This document shows, piece after piece, positions 5,620 to 12,565 of a stretch of DNA of 19,652 bases; within the stretch, counting starts at the first letter, position 1; each line of letters opens with the position of its first letter. Location of the stretch: the NCBI GenBank assembly GCA_040900345.1, contig JBBDZE010000024.1, forward strand, positions 1-19,652, in the 5' to 3' direction. The translations under genes and the position numbers were made by a program. The stretch comes from JBBDZE01 sp040900345 (GTDB lineage Bacteria; Patescibacteriota; Minisyncoccia; Spechtbacterales; 2-12-FULL-38-22). Below the pieces are notes generated by a model, which had not been told where the DNA came from, ran no database searches, and saw only the letters and a program-made list of their open reading frames with translations.

Positions 5620-6270
5620 ATGGCACAAGATGAACAGAACGAGCGCCCCGAGGGGACCGACGAACCCAAGGGTCCGCAGTTCGAGCAGGACAACGACGAC
5701 GTGTACACCGAAATCGACAAGGCAAAGAGCTCAGGCTGGAGCAAGCAGGTTGAAGAATTCTTCAACAATGCCCGCACCAGCGTACTCGCTGTTGTCGCGG
5801 TCATTGCCGCCCTTGTCATTGGTTTTTTCGTGGTCAATGCGTTGGCGCCCCTGGAAGAAGCGGGCACCAACGACCCCGTAGCTGAAGAAACCAATGGCAC
5901 CCAGGATAACGGCACAACCGATGGCGAAGAGCCTCAAGAGCCCGACGACACCGAGCAGCCCGAACAACCTGAGGAACCCCAGCAACCTGAGCCGGGTAAT
6001 CCGAGGGTCCAACAGGCCGCATCGGGCGAAGGTATCACCCACCTTGCCCGTCGCGCTATCAGCCAGACGCTTCAGCAATCTGATAGCGAGCTCAATGCCG
6101 AACAGATGGTGTACGCAGAAGACTACCTGCAAAACCGCGTGGGAGACTACGGCCTTGCACTAGGCCAGACGCTGACGTTTGACGAAGGCGACATCAACGA
6201 CGCCATCGAACGCGCGCAAAACCTCACACCCGACCAGCTGGAAAGTCTTGAACGTTTTACCACCCAATAA
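5620..6270 (+). CDS. Acidic single-pass membrane protein with conserved C-terminal domain, function unknown
   Basis: This encodes 216 residues from ATG 5620. Residues 1-50 are cytoplasmic and acidic (rich in E, D, Q, N). Residues 54-77 form one transmembrane helix (VLAVVAVIAALVIGFFVVNA). Residues 78-130 are a low-complexity linker of E, P, Q, D, T and N that probably spans the wall region. Residues 132-216 form a compact domain starting GEGITHLARRAISQTLQQ, then QMVYAEDYLQNRVGDYGLAL and LTFDEGDINDAIERAQNLTP. I do not know a named family; domains of this kind recur in CPR membrane proteins and look somewhat like envelope-binding modules of the LysM type, but that is a guess. The gene lies 84 nt after prfA and ends in a strong terminator that shares its stop codon. 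Confidence 0.7.
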   Translation: MAQDEQNERPEGTDEPKGPQFEQDNDDVYTEIDKAKSSGWSKQVEEFFNNARTSVLAVVAVIAALVIGFFVVNALAPLEEAGTNDPVAEETNGTQDNGTTDGEEPQEPDDTEQPEQPEEPQQPEPGNPRVQQAASGEGITHLARRAISQTLQQSDSELNAEQMVYAEDYLQNRVGDYGLALGQTLTFDEGDINDAIERAQNLTPDQLESLERFTTQ

Positions 6271-6304
6271 ACCAAAAGCCCCCTTCAAAGGGGGCTTTTG
6301 GTTT
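6269..6304 (+). terminator. Strong hairpin terminator, probably bidirectional
   Basis: A 15-bp perfect stem (6269-6283 with 6290-6304) has a 6-nt loop, five G-C pairs at the apex and CTTTTGGTTT on the 3' side. It begins within the TAA stop of the preceding gene. The near-palindromic A/T ends allow it to act on both strands, as expected between the plus-strand prfA group and the minus-strand transglycosylase gene. Confidence 0.8.
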
Positions 6305-6400
6305 ATTGCGGGTTTTATTATCACGGTTGGCCTTGCCCCGGCAGCAGGGCAAAGACATCTGCCCTACCTACCATCTCCCTCACGGCACGTGGGTGCATGT

Positions 6401-6611
6401 GTTTTAAATCATCCGCAGACCGAGCCCTCCTGCCTACCTCTCTCCTGCCGGATGCACGGCACGGACTGAAGAAGCTCTCACCCGCCTTCCCCTACAACTT
6501 CTCCCTCTGGCATACGTTATGTCCTGCGTAGCCAACCTTGCCGGAGCCTTTTTCTACCTCCTCCCCCTCCTGGCGTGCGGTTGTCTTCGTTTTGAATCAT
6601 CCGCAGGCCGA
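6401..6611. repeat. Imperfect direct repeat pair in the convergent gap
   Basis: GTTTT(A/G)AATCATCCGCAG(A/G)CCGA occurs at 6401-6423 and 6589-6611, 188 bp apart, with two A/G differences in 23 bp. Each copy is followed by C- or T-rich sequence containing CTACCTC-like tracts. Together with 6572-6718 this accounts for most of the gene-free stretch 6305-6724. I saw no ORF or known RNA gene there. Confidence 0.55.
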
Positions 6612-6718
6612 ACGGGCACGGTTTCTTCGCGAAGCGAAGAAGAGTGAGGCCGAGGCTAAGCGTCAGCCGCCGCGCTGGGGCGGCTGACGCGGGTTTAAAA
6701 CGAAGACAGCCGTGCGCC
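6572..6718. repeat. About 147-bp hairpin element with terminal inverted repeats
   Basis: The left arm (6572-6596, beginning GGCGTGCGG TTGTCTTCG) pairs with the right arm (6695-6718, ending CGAAGACAGCCGTGCGCC) with only a few mismatches. Inside are two perfect hairpins: TTCTTCGC/GCGAAGAA (6623-6630 with 6634-6641, 3-nt loop) and GCGTCAGCCGCC/GGCGGCTGACGC (6660-6671 with 6679-6690, 7-nt loop). There is no ORF. It starts 6 bp beyond the transglycosylase stop. It could be a MITE-like or REP-like element, or a structured 3' RNA end or terminator. Confidence 0.6.
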
Positions 6719-6724
6719 TACCCT

Positions 6725-8119
6725 CTACCTCCCTTCCAGAATATTAATGTCGGCCTGATACTCACGCGCCTTGGATATAATCCAATCGCCATAGGCTCGA
6801 TAGCGAGGGTTATTCCATCCTCCGCCCGCATAATAGACCATGGCCGCTTTCCACTCGGCTTGCTCATTTTGAGCCCCGGCGCCACCCGCCGCAAGCTTCA
6901 CCGCCGAGGTTACGAACGCATCGCGAATGTTCCACGGATCGGGCGCGTGGCCCAAGACTGCTGCCGAGCGGTCACGATAGCCAATCCAGGTTGAAGGAAT
7001 GAACTGGGCCGGGCCCATCGCGCCACCGTAACCATAATCCGGATGCGGACAGGAGACGGGCGTATTGAAAGGATCGCGCCCAAGCTCGGCCGTTATCGTC
7101 AGAAAGGGTGGTACATCGCGGGTCGGATGCATGGTGCGCGGATAAGCGTTGCCGGTATTCTTCCCGCGCCCCATACCGGTTGCCGGGTCGGCCAGGTAAC
7201 ATTGCCCCACGTTGGCGCCCCAGGAAGATTCACGCTTCAGTACCGCCAGCAAGAAAGCTGGCCGTACCCCGGTAAGACTCGAGGCGTGCTTTGCGTGCTG
7301 GTATGCTTCGCCAAATGACGTCGCCACGCCGGCACCCTCTAGCACAAAGAGTTGGCTGCGAATCTCTGCGATACTTTTTTGAACGGTATCGGCGAGGCTT
7401 CGGTATTCATACTCTTGGTTGCGGCTTTGTGCTAATAGCACTTCTTTTTCACTCACCTTGTTGGCAACTTCAGCTCGCTGAATTTGCCCTACTTGCAGCA
7501 ATAACACCTGGGACTGACGCCGATCTTCTAGCGCGACCTGCTCTTCTTCAATCTTGTCTTTGAGCGCCACAACGCCCTCCAGGGTTTCTTGCAGACTGGC
7601 ATTGAGCACCTCGCGTTGCTGAAGGTCGTCAAAAAACTCTGAAATCGTGTCATTGACGAGAACAATTTCAACGGTTGAGGCGCTCTTCTTACGATATACG
7701 TCAAGAACTAAATCGGCTAAAATCCCTTTCTGCTTCTGCGATCGCTCTTCAAGCTCTGCAATAGTGGCTTCGTTGGTCTGGATGGAAAGCTCGGTCTGAT
7801 TTAATACCACCGCGTTCCCTGCCATCTCAAGTTGAACTTTCGCGATCTCGCTTTCGAGCACGGAAATTTCTCGGTCGTACCCTTGCTTTTCGGCACGGTA
7901 CCTGTTGATCTGCGCCTGATACTCGTTAATCTGCCTTTGCAGCTCATCCAGGCGGGATTGCAGCTCGGCACGTTGTTTATCTTTCGCTGCTTGATCGCTC
8001 GTCTGCGCCAACGCAAGGGGGCTGGCAAACACGACCAAAAGAAACGCCGAAAGTATCAGCGCTCCTTGTGCGATACGTCCGCCGTATGAAGATTGTTGGT
8101 AACTATTCGAAGGCAACAT
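6725..8119 (-). CDS. Secreted coiled-coil lytic transglycosylase (MltB/SLT-like)
   Basis: This encodes 464 residues from ATG 8119, which has GGGGGA 3-8 nt upstream; an in-frame codon 30 nt earlier lacks one. A signal peptide spans residues about 15-38 and ends ALA before Gln. Residues 45-255 are almost continuous heptad-rich coiled coil, as in PcsB- or EnvC-type hydrolase regulators. The C-terminal 190 residues are a lysozyme-like transglycosylase domain: FLLAVLKRESSWGANVGQC (catalytic Glu about 297), GYGGAMGPAQFIPSTW (about 363-378, the MltB-like GAMGxxQF signature) and AAMVYYAGGGW. The fold cleaves the MurNAc-GlcNAc bond of peptidoglycan. The coiled coil probably tethers or gates the enzyme, perhaps at division. 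It lies 54 nt downstream of rplY. The domain order fits a CPR cell-wall remodelling enzyme; the partner is unknown. Confidence 0.88.
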   Translation of the reverse strand: MLPSNSYQQSSYGGRIAQGALILSAFLLVVFASPLALAQTSDQAAKDKQRAELQSRLDELQRQINEYQAQINRYRAEKQGYDREISVLESEIAKVQLEMAGNAVVLNQTELSIQTNEATIAELEERSQKQKGILADLVLDVYRKKSASTVEIVLVNDTISEFFDDLQQREVLNASLQETLEGVVALKDKIEEEQVALEDRRQSQVLLLQVGQIQRAEVANKVSEKEVLLAQSRNQEYEYRSLADTVQKSIAEIRSQLFVLEGAGVATSFGEAYQHAKHASSLTGVRPAFLLAVLKRESSWGANVGQCYLADPATGMGRGKNTGNAYPRTMHPTRDVPPFLTITAELGRDPFNTPVSCPHPDYGYGGAMGPAQFIPSTWIGYRDRSAAVLGHAPDPWNIRDAFVTSAVKLAAGGAGAQNEQAEWKAAMVYYAGGGWNNPRYRAYGDWIISKAREYQADINILEGR

Positions 8120-8173
8120 AGTCCCCCGCAGTCTGCACCGCGGGTCCAAGCGTGGAATACGTTTATGATTATC

Positions 8174-8860
8174 CTACTCGGCGGCCTGCTCTTCGGCCTC
8201 TTCTTCCTCGCGCTTCTCTTCAGCCTCTGTTTTAATCTCGGCGATCTGGTCGGTGTCAGGTTCCGCTTCCACGGGCTCTTCCTCTTCTTCCTCGCGCGGC
8301 TTTTCAACACGGAAGACCACTGCGTCTTCTTCTTGCATAATTTCAACGCCGGCTGGAACAACTAAATCTTTCACCTCAATGGCGTCTTCGATATTCGCCA
8401 AACCGGAAAGATCCACGGTAATCTCGTGGATTAAGTCTTTCGGAAGCGCCCTAATGTCTACTTCGTGAATATTCTGAACCAAGATACCACCTTGCTCATG
8501 TACCGCGGGCGCCTCGTTTTCGGTTTCAATGGGTACGGAAATCTCGATTGGCTTGTCGAGCGGCAATTGGTAAAAATCCACGTGGCGAAACGCCCGGGTT
8601 ACGGGATGCACGTCAGTAGAACGAATCAAAACCACGTTCTCATCCTTACCGCCCTCCTCCTCTTCGCCCCGAAACTTCAAGCTCACCAGTGTAGATTCTC
8701 CAGCCTCTTCGTATAACTTCTCAAACGTTTTGCGGTCCACGGTAACGGGCGTCGCCGTAACCGTCGGACCATACAAAACACCCGGAATCTTCTCCTGGTT
8801 CAGTAATGCTTTTGCTTTTATCTCTCTCGGATTTCGTTTTTGAATGACGAGCGACAACAT
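8174..8860 (-). CDS. rplY: 50S ribosomal protein L25 / general stress protein Ctc
   Basis: This encodes 228 residues from ATG 8860; a TTG at 8884 would add 8. bL25 binds 5S rRNA. The N-terminal L25 domain contains KRNPREIKAKALLNQEKIPG and VLYGP (residues about 8-32), with HPVTRAFRHVDFYQLPLDKP near 85-104. The C-terminal TL5/Ctc beta domain contains DIRALPKDLIHEITVDLSGL. The last 40 residues are strongly acidic (runs of Glu), typical of long Ctc proteins. It is followed closely by the transglycosylase gene. The leader contains a GGCGGA palindromic repeat (8877-8899). Confidence 0.95.
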   Translation of the reverse strand: MLSLVIQKRNPREIKAKALLNQEKIPGVLYGPTVTATPVTVDRKTFEKLYEEAGESTLVSLKFRGEEEEGGKDENVVLIRSTDVHPVTRAFRHVDFYQLPLDKPIEISVPIETENEAPAVHEQGGILVQNIHEVDIRALPKDLIHEITVDLSGLANIEDAIEVKDLVVPAGVEIMQEEDAVVFRVEKPREEEEEEPVEAEPDTDQIAEIKTEAEEKREEEEAEEQAAE

Positions 8861-8876
8861 GTATTTAGGTTTTAGG

Positions 8877-8899
8877 TCCGCCAAACTTGCGGAGGCGGA
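8877..8899. repeat. REP-like palindrome (TCCGCC...GGCGGA)
   Basis: TCCGCC (8877-8882) pairs with GGCGGA (8894-8899) across an 11-nt loop that also contains a nested CCGC/GCGG. It lies in the rplY leader. A related perfect palindrome, CCGCCAGCTGGCGG, is at 16429-16442. Confidence 0.5.
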
Positions 8900-8962
8900 T
8901 TAAGCATTAGCTCGGCGGTTCAAGGCACATATCTCAACCTCCCCTGATGCCTAACAGCTAGC

Positions 8963-9262
8963 TTATTGCTTCTCCAAAATCCGGTGCAAATCAAGAACAT
9001 CGTCCCCGGTAATAGGGTTCATCTTGCGAAAACGTAGAATATCCTTTTTTTTCATATCTGTCAACATGCCAATAGTCGTAACGAACCCCGAGGTATTCCT
9101 CAAGATGAACACCACCGTGGAACTCTTGCACCTGGCGCACTGAGCGTATATATGCGAAATATCCGGTTTGCGTGACAGCACCTCGGTGTTGCGGCCTTGA
9201 AATTTCACCCCGCATACTGAACAACTCCCCAGATATTTGTGCTCAAACTCAGTTTTCTTCAT
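8963..9262 (-). CDS. Small zinc-ribbon protein, function unknown
   Basis: This encodes 99 residues from ATG 9262, with GAAAGGG just upstream. Two CxxC pairs, Cys14/Cys17 (SCSVCG) and Cys42/Cys45 (QCARCKSS), make a likely treble-clef or zinc-ribbon site. Between and after them are beta-rich segments (STVVFILRNTSGFVTTIGML), then TDMKKKDILRFRKMNPITGD and DVLDLHRILEK. From memory, proteins of this pattern are common in Patescibacteria without assigned function. The gene begins 9 nt after the fba stop, so it is cotranscribed with the aldolase. There is no signal peptide, so it is cytoplasmic. Nucleic-acid or protein binding are both possible; I cannot choose between them. Confidence 0.75.
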   Translation of the reverse strand: MKKTEFEHKYLGSCSVCGVKFQGRNTEVLSRKPDISHIYAQCARCKSSTVVFILRNTSGFVTTIGMLTDMKKKDILRFRKMNPITGDDVLDLHRILEKQ

Positions 9263-9271
9263 ACCCTTTCT

Positions 9272-10138
9272 TTATACCACATTCACGGTATTGAAAAGGT
9301 CCAGTTTTTGGCGCGTCACAGCCGCCACAGCCGCACGAGCTTCTTTCAAGTAATGGTAGGGTGCGACTTCGTTCGGCTTTTCTTGCAGTGTTTTGCGCAA
9401 CGCGTCGGAGTAGGCTACACGCAACTCGGTGGAAACATGAATGTTGTTAAAACCCATTTCAACCGCCTTTTTGATATCCTCGTCGGCCACGCCCGATCCC
9501 CCGTGCAAGACCAGCGCTACCTCATCAGGAACAATTTTACGGATAGCCTCGATGAGGTCGAACCGCAGGACGGGTTTGTTCGCCGCAATGCCGTGCAACG
9601 TTCCAACGGCCGGCGCGAAGCGGTCTACGCCGGTCTCTTGTACAAACGTTGCGGCCTCTTCGGGTTTTGTGAAGCTATCTTCGGGAATTTCGACTGCTTC
9701 GGTGTACCGCTTGGACGATTCGGTCGCAAAATACCCAAGCTCCCCTTCCACGTTAATGTCGGAGTTCTTGTCCTTTGCATAGGCAACAACCTCCTTCACG
9801 CCCGCAAGGTTCTTATCGTACGGCTCTTTGGATAGGTCAATATGAATGGATGAAAACCCAGCGTCCACCGCCTCCTTGGCTCGCTCAACACTCTTGGTGT
9901 GATCGGCGTTCAAAAACACCGGTATGCCCTGAGTATCTTCAAAGCTCTTTGCCAGATAGACCGCCTGAGCTAAACCCACGAAATCCCGTTCCCCTTCCGA
10001 AAGGCCCAATACTACCGGCGCACGCGCCGCTACTACGGCATCAATAATACCGTTTGCCTGGGCCAACGACGAAAAATTAAAGTGCGGGACCGCCCAATGC
10101 CCGGCGAGCGCTTGGGCGTGAAGTTCAGTAAGAGTCAT
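9272..10138 (-). CDS. fba: Class II fructose-bisphosphate aldolase
   Basis: This encodes 288 residues from ATG 10138 (MTLTELHAQALAGHWAVPHF); the longer frame to 10198 adds no conserved sequence. The enzyme splits fructose 1,6-bisphosphate to DHAP and glyceraldehyde 3-phosphate, or the reverse, using Zn. Seen are the catalytic Asp79 and ligand His80 in FLNADHTKS, VEGELGYFA (Glu134 in the conserved loop), ligand His182 in GTLHG and ligand His212 in LHGGSG, which also begins the phosphate-binding loop. The length is typical of the GatY/KbaY-like or short FBA group, so a tagatose-bisphosphate aldolase activity cannot be excluded. It is downstream of the sugar kinase and transketolase genes and upstream of the zinc-ribbon gene. 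Confidence 0.93.
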   Translation of the reverse strand: MTLTELHAQALAGHWAVPHFNFSSLAQANGIIDAVVAARAPVVLGLSEGERDFVGLAQAVYLAKSFEDTQGIPVFLNADHTKSVERAKEAVDAGFSSIHIDLSKEPYDKNLAGVKEVVAYAKDKNSDINVEGELGYFATESSKRYTEAVEIPEDSFTKPEEAATFVQETGVDRFAPAVGTLHGIAANKPVLRFDLIEAIRKIVPDEVALVLHGGSGVADEDIKKAVEMGFNNIHVSTELRVAYSDALRKTLQEKPNEVAPYHYLKEARAAVAAVTRQKLDLFNTVNVV

Positions 10139-10141
10139 AAT

Positions 10142-10162
10142 TTTATTTACTTCGTAAATAAA
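10142..10162 (-). other. AT-rich hairpin directly upstream of fba
   Basis: TTTATTTAC/GTAAATAAA forms a 9-bp perfect stem with a 3-nt loop, ending 3 nt before ATG 10138. It occupies the position where a Shine-Dalgarno would be, and none is seen. It could limit ribosome access or be part of a promoter; the sequence alone does not decide. Confidence 0.5.
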
Positions 10163-10183
10163 CAAAGACGAGAACGTTAAATC

Positions 10184-10300
10184 CGAAGCACGAAGCACGA
10201 AACAAATTCAAATATCTAGTGGGCAAAATCCAAAACGTTTTGGATTTTTGTTTTTGAACTTTAGATATTGTTTCGAATTTCGATATTCGGATTTTGAATT
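10184..10300. repeat. AT-rich intergenic repeat region with 24-bp perfect palindrome
   Basis: The gap between the 413-residue gene and fba contains CGAAGCACGAAGCACGAAAC, then a perfect 24-bp palindrome (10225-10248, centred on ACGT), flanked by inverted AAATTCAAATATCTA-like arms (about 10203-10217 and 10262-10281). The GAAACAAATTC / GATATTCGGATTTTGAATT wording resembles a dispersed intergenic repeat I associate with CPR assemblies. The palindrome followed by TTTTTGTTTTT on the plus strand looks like a terminator, but no plus-strand gene reads into it. Confidence 0.5.
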
Positions 10301-10318
10301 TTCCTAGCGGCCTCGCCG

Positions 10319-11560
10319 TTATGAAAAGCGAATAAATCCTTGCACAAAGTTTTCAATGAGTAACTGTTCCATCTTGTCCTCGCCAACATAGCGACGGAAT
10401 AGCTCGTTCCAAAGCGCTTCCTGCTGATGATACGCAAAACGCTTGCCCTCTCCTTCCTGCTCGGAAACAAAAGACATCGCGATATCTTCCATATCAAAGC
10501 TCATGAACTCGTGCTCCCCGCGAGCGTTAAGGAAGAAGCTGCCGACAGAATCCAGATTATTCCAAAATTCAACGTCAGAATCACTACGCTTTTTGCCAAA
10601 AGCCACCAAATCCTTTTCTGCTTTACGCCAGTGCATGCTCTCGGGATTGACGCGCGGCATGAACAGCCGATCATCCTCCGGGTCCTCTTTCCACAGATAA
10701 CGCTGCACAATAAGCCACTCTCCGCTTGTGATACCCGTCTTCTCCAACACGTCGCCGCGCAGGAACGAGGTCAGACGCTGGGCAAAGTCGGGACTGTCGG
10801 CATATTGCTTAAAGAGCTCGCTGTAGAAGTGAATCTCGTGGAAATAGTGCAGGAGCAGCGCGAAGTCGCGCAGGAATTTGCCCGGCTCGGTTTCGCTGAT
10901 GGGGTTGAGAAATATCACCCCAAACTCCTTGAGGTGGCTTACGTTGTGATGTTTTTTGGCGACAAACTTTTGAGCCACGTCTGCCCACTGTTGGCCAAGC
11001 ACCCGCAATTCGATGGGGCGCTGCTCAAAATCGTCTTGCGTAAAGTCTGCGTAGGCTACACGAAACGTCTCGTGCATCCACTCGTCACTTTCCAAGAACC
11101 GCAAAGCGGAAAATACCTCGCCCACATCCTCCTTTTCCAGCAACTCGTCAACGCCGCCATAATTTAAGTACCCGATGGTTTGCTGGGGCGGGTGCTTGCG
11201 CAGAATCTTTTCGGCGTACTCCTTCTTCAAAAAGAACCCCTCGTCTTCCGTGGCAATCTCACGCGCGGCCTGAGCGACTTTTTCAAAATCGAAGTCCTTA
11301 CGGCTCACCCCAATAATCGTATAGAGTTCGTTCTCGTTTCGTTCCAGCTGCGCAAACAACGCCTGATAGATACTCTTTGCGCTCGCCGTTGCCGGCAGGC
11401 CCAAGGTGGCGAGGCGGTCGCTTATTCGTCCGGCCACATCGCGCTCTACCTGTTCAATGGCATCGGCGACACCCGTCGCTTTTTGCATTTGCTCGTCCAG
11501 CTCAACCAGCACACGTTCTTCAACGCGCATAAGTTCGTGTAGTTTTTGGGGGGCATCCAT
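10319..11560 (-). CDS. Conserved 413-residue protein of unknown function in the sugar-phosphate operon
   Basis: ATG 11560 follows the kinase stop by 2 nt, so the genes are translationally coupled. There is no signal peptide or membrane helix, so the product is cytoplasmic. Residues 1-60 are helical and charged. Distinctive parts are EKILRKHPPQQTIGYLNYGG (near 116), VSHLKEFGVIFLNPI, a helical hydrophobic-aromatic stretch DFALLLHYFHEIHFYSELFK (about 232-251), GEWLIVQRYLWKEDPEDDRL and HWRKAEKDLVAFGKK, ending AYHQQEALWNELFRRYVGED. Many His/Glu/Asp positions in the middle could bind metal or substrate. I recall similar proteins as hypotheticals in Parcubacteria but know no function. Linkage to tktB, a PfkB kinase and fba suggests a role in pentose or hexose phosphate metabolism; that is inference. 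Confidence 0.75.
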   Translation of the reverse strand: MDAPQKLHELMRVEERVLVELDEQMQKATGVADAIEQVERDVAGRISDRLATLGLPATASAKSIYQALFAQLERNENELYTIIGVSRKDFDFEKVAQAAREIATEDEGFFLKKEYAEKILRKHPPQQTIGYLNYGGVDELLEKEDVGEVFSALRFLESDEWMHETFRVAYADFTQDDFEQRPIELRVLGQQWADVAQKFVAKKHHNVSHLKEFGVIFLNPISETEPGKFLRDFALLLHYFHEIHFYSELFKQYADSPDFAQRLTSFLRGDVLEKTGITSGEWLIVQRYLWKEDPEDDRLFMPRVNPESMHWRKAEKDLVAFGKKRSDSDVEFWNNLDSVGSFFLNARGEHEFMSFDMEDIAMSFVSEQEGEGKRFAYHQQEALWNELFRRYVGEDKMEQLLIENFVQGFIRFS

Positions 11561-11562
11561 AG

Positions 11563-12561
11563 CTAAAGTTGTTCCGTATTAATGGTCAACGCGCCGAACA
11601 TTTCGGGCGTATCGTCGCGAGTCAGGAGGCCGATGTTAGAGCCCCATTCGCCAATCAGCCTGGTCGCGTTGGCGCTACCAAGGAGCATGGCCTCTTCAAC
11701 CGTTTTACCCTGGATGATGGCCGTAGTAAAGCCGGAGCCAAATGCGTCCCCCGCGCCCGTGCGATCCACCAATCTTGGCTCCTTCAAGGCCGGTGCGTCC
11801 CAGCGCGTTGCACCGTCCGAGACCGTCACGCCGTCGGGGCCTTTGGTCATCACGGCAATGCCGCGCACCCATTCGTCCAGCTGTTTGAAAATTTCTTGCT
11901 CTTTTCCAAACTCAATACCAGTGAGCACCGAGGCTTCTTCGCGATTCAAGAACAAGATGTCTACGTTGTTCAAGAATGGTACGAGTTCCTTACCCATACG
12001 CAGTTGCGTAGAGCCGGGGTTGAAGGCCACCTTCACGTCATGCTGTTTGGCCGCCTCCATAAGCGGCGCGAAAAATGCCGCGCTCTCGCCGGCCATGTGC
12101 GTCACGTAAATCCAACTGGTTCCCTCAAGCCTGCTCAGGTCAACTTCGCGCGTGTTCAAATAGGACGAAGCTCCCCGGTAGACGAAGATACTGCGCTCGC
12201 CGTCGGGCGCATGAATAATAACGGAATAAGCCGTCAGGCGCTCTTTGTCGCGTATGACAAGGTCCACAGCGACGCCCACTTCCTTCAAGCGCTCTTCAAT
12301 GGCGTCGGCACGAGCGTCATCGCCCACCTTGCAAATGGCTGCCGCCCTCAATCCCTGCAGGGCGAACGTAATGGCGACGTTAACGGCGCCCCCGCCGGTG
12401 GTGAAGTGAATATCCTTCACCTCTATCTTTGAACCTAAATTCACGCAAATGCCCTGGCCGGTCTGAAATTCAGCCCCCTCCACCGGAATGAAGCTATCGC
12501 TGGCCAAATATACGTCCCGCGTGGCCGAACCGATGGTAATCACATCAAATTTCTTTTCCAT
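11563..12561 (-). CDS. PfkB/ribokinase-family carbohydrate kinase
   Basis: This encodes 332 residues from ATG 12561, with AGGAAG and TAAGGAT just upstream. The open frame runs about 300 nt further 5', but that part is an out-of-frame reading of tktB. Family features are the N-terminal IGSATRDVYLA strand, TTGGGAVNVAITFALQGLRA (54-73, the PfkB signature 1 region), CKVGDD, NPGSTQLRMG, FLNREEA and the C-terminal DRTGAGDAFGSGF (266-278) with catalytic base Asp272 and anion hole. Such enzymes phosphorylate ribose, fructose 6-phosphate, nucleosides or similar; the substrate cannot be read from the sequence. It starts 4 nt after the tktB stop and ends 2 nt before the 413-residue gene. The context makes a pentose, nucleoside or fructose phosphate substrate likely. 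Confidence 0.92.
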   Translation of the reverse strand: MEKKFDVITIGSATRDVYLASDSFIPVEGAEFQTGQGICVNLGSKIEVKDIHFTTGGGAVNVAITFALQGLRAAAICKVGDDARADAIEERLKEVGVAVDLVIRDKERLTAYSVIIHAPDGERSIFVYRGASSYLNTREVDLSRLEGTSWIYVTHMAGESAAFFAPLMEAAKQHDVKVAFNPGSTQLRMGKELVPFLNNVDILFLNREEASVLTGIEFGKEQEIFKQLDEWVRGIAVMTKGPDGVTVSDGATRWDAPALKEPRLVDRTGAGDAFGSGFTTAIIQGKTVEEAMLLGSANATRLIGEWGSNIGLLTRDDTPEMFGALTINTEQL

Positions 12562-12565
12562 ATCC

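Noticed and set aside
5731..6132. Minus-strand ORFs opposite the acidic membrane protein
   Set aside because: They mirror the low-complexity linker; the real product has a coherent helix-linker-domain order.
6572..6718. Known structural RNA (SRP RNA, RNase P, tmRNA, 6S)
   Set aside because: No conserved SRP GGAAGCAGCC-type loop, tmRNA tRNA-like end or RNase P core was found; repeat-like symmetry explains it better.
10225..10250. Plus-strand terminator
   Set aside because: It has a good palindrome and T-tract, but no plus-strand gene is upstream; kept as a repeat.
10427..11167. Plus-strand 246-codon ORF opposite the 413-residue gene
   Set aside because: The minus-strand frame is longer and coupled to its neighbours; the plus frame has no recognisable domain.
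11569..12432. Long plus-strand ORF (287 codons) opposite the kinase
   Set aside because: It is antisense to a clear PfkB kinase, has no family motif, and follows from codon bias of the real gene.
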